Shown piece after piece: positions 62,890 to 64,000 of a stretch of 64,000 bases of DNA. The position numbers were made by a program, and so were the translations under genes. This stretch comes from Sphingobium algorifonticola (GTDB lineage: Bacteria > Pseudomonadota > Alphaproteobacteria > Sphingomonadales > Sphingomonadaceae), in contig NZ_RZUL01000002.1 in assembly GCF_004005485.1 (NCBI RefSeq), forward strand, positions 372,001 through 436,000. Reading direction: 5' to 3'. Each line of letters starts with the position of its first letter. Within the stretch, counting starts at the first letter, position 1. The notes under the pieces are model-generated. The model worked only from the letters and a program-made list of their open reading frames with translations, was not told where the DNA came from and did no database searches.

Positions 62890-63198
62890 TGTGATGTGTG
62901 CAGTGCAGTTGAGGACGGGCCGATCTTATGTATCGTCCTAGGGGGGCAGGTCAACGTGGGCGACTGCTTGGAGTCTGCGTGGAATCCGGAGTATTTGAAC
63001 AAAAAGTTGTCCCGAGGAATTTAGAATACACGATGAACCCGGGTAAGCTCCAATTCTGCCGAAATAAATGGGGCATAACTTCCCCATCAGGACCGTTGTT
63101 TAAGGCTCCACTCCAAAGCCTGCTCCATACAAAATGTGAGCGTCTCATTCTGATGTCGACCGGCTCCTGCATTGAACGCGTACAGTTCTAATGCATAG
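62890..63198. other. Gene-free junction stretch
   Basis: No gene is recognised. Two short inverted repeats occur (AGGACG / CGTCCT at 62912-62939; ATGGGG / CCCCAT near 63067-63087). The stretch separates two truncated genes and is probably a rearrangement scar. Confidence 0.4.
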
Positions 63199-64000
63199 GC
63201 GCGATCCTTACACCTCAGGGCGGAGATTGCCAGGCTCCAGGCCAGCGAGCCGCAACTGGAAGGCTGGTTCGAGGACACGGACGGCCAGAGGATCAAGCAG
63301 ATCAAGCGGATCGACGCGACGCTGAAACGCTACGACGCACTCGCGCCCGAACTGGTCAAGGAGCTGGTCACGCGGGTCGGTCAGGCCAATCCGGTGGCCC
63401 GCCTCACGCCGCCCCCGGCGGCAAAGGCTCCGACGCAGCGCACGGGGGCGGTCGACATCGCCAAGATCGGCCGTGACTTCGAGCGTCACCTGTCGCCGCT
63501 CATGGCCCGCGCTATCGCCAAGTATGAAGAGGACTATGCCGCCTGGCTCGAGCAGGTTCATGGTCAGCTTCGCGATCTGCATATCACCTGGCGACGCCGC
63601 CGCGAGTGGCCGGGCGCCCTGTTCATGGGCGTCAACAAGGGTAACCGGCGGGCGTTGAAGGCGCTGGTGGAGCTTGCGGTTGGCGGCAAGTTCACGATCC
63701 GGCGCCTGAAGAAATGGACCGGAGACGCCAAGACGGTAGACGACCGGAAGCGACGTGCCGAGCTGAGCATTCCGATGCCGCCCGCACTGCCCATCGCGTC
63801 GACCCTTGCCGCAAACTTACTGGGCTCCGCCAACCGCGACATTTTCGGTCCAGATCGCACTCCGCTCCTTGATCCTCTGGCTCGTCTCAACACCACCCGC
63901 GATGCAGACGCCTTCTGTTGGCGTACGGGACGCGAAGACCCAACCGATCGGCTGGAACTTGAGTGCGAGAACTGGCGGCATCAACGCGAACCGGAGGATT
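63199..64000 (+). pseudogene. Startless open frame of unknown function, continuing past the window
   Basis: From 63199 to the edge one frame stays open (267 codons) with normal GC-rich codon use: HLRAEIARLQASEPQLEGWF, IKQIKRIDATLKRYD, MARAIAKYEEDYAAWLEQVH, TWRRRREWPGALFMGVNKGN, then RLELECENWRHQREPED. A TAG lies just before it and there is no ATG for the first 100 codons, so the 5' end looks cut off at the junction. It is rich in charged helices, and no family was recognised. The only ATG-initiated alternative would begin at MARAIAKYEE. Confidence 0.5.

Overview
The window reads as chromosomal DNA of a GC-rich sphingomonad (Sphingomonadales, Alphaproteobacteria). The support is overall codon use, paired TonB-dependent receptors with the AQRR-type plug start, ParC of alphaproteobacterial type, an EVE-DUF1285-NUDIX-cca neighbourhood, and alphaproteobacterial-style intergenic palindromes. 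This assignment is by gene content only; no rRNA or tRNA gene was seen.

Positions 1-27,900 are mostly housekeeping and core functions. In order they hold: a MacAB-type tripartite efflux operon whose outer-membrane factor is cut by the window edge; a small Tyr/Arg/Gly-rich secreted protein; rpsF-rpsR-rplI; parC; an EAL phosphodiesterase; a leftward cca-NUDIX-DUF1285-GNAT group; folB-like, 2OG-Fe dioxygenase and EVE genes; a glycine-zipper gene broken by an early stop; a gene-poor stretch with tandem DnaA boxes and a strong terminator; a secreted globin / DUF3034 / cupredoxin / GGDEF-EAL group; ahpC-ahpF; and a LOV histidine kinase with its response regulator.

Positions 27,900-46,660 are an accessory catabolic region (cluster A). 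A leftward operon runs NTF2-like enzyme, MFS transporter, HisD-like dehydrogenase, SDR and threonine-dehydratase-like enzyme. Divergent from it is bicupin, NTF2-like, NTF2-like. A second leftward operon with 4-base ATGA overlaps runs LacI regulator, alpha/beta hydrolase, MetE-like protein, HpcH/HpaI aldolase and exported GH1 beta-glucosidase. A TonB receptor and an exported GH42 beta-galactosidase complete the set. A shared 16-bp LacI-type operator lies in front of these units, so they look like one regulon for uptake, deglycosylation and breakdown of an unidentified glycosylated compound.

Positions 46,900-49,000 hold mobile-element debris: an IS3 element and an IS5 fragment truncated against each other, a small membrane protein and a truncated integrase. 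Next come a PRC-barrel-like secreted protein, a secreted subtilase, and a divergent ECF sigma/anti-sigma pair.

Positions 52,863-62,889 carry cluster B, a smaller paralogue of cluster A: MFS, TonB receptor, two NTF2-like genes and a LacI-type gene. One NTF2 gene is split by a 2,906-bp IS1595-family transposon with 25-bp inverted repeats and a perfect 8-bp target duplication. Removing the transposon and one duplication copy restores a full-length gene in frame. The transposon carries extra genes of unknown function. The cluster B LacI gene lacks its DNA-binding domain, so cluster B appears to be decaying. The right edge holds a startless open frame of unknown function that leaves the window.
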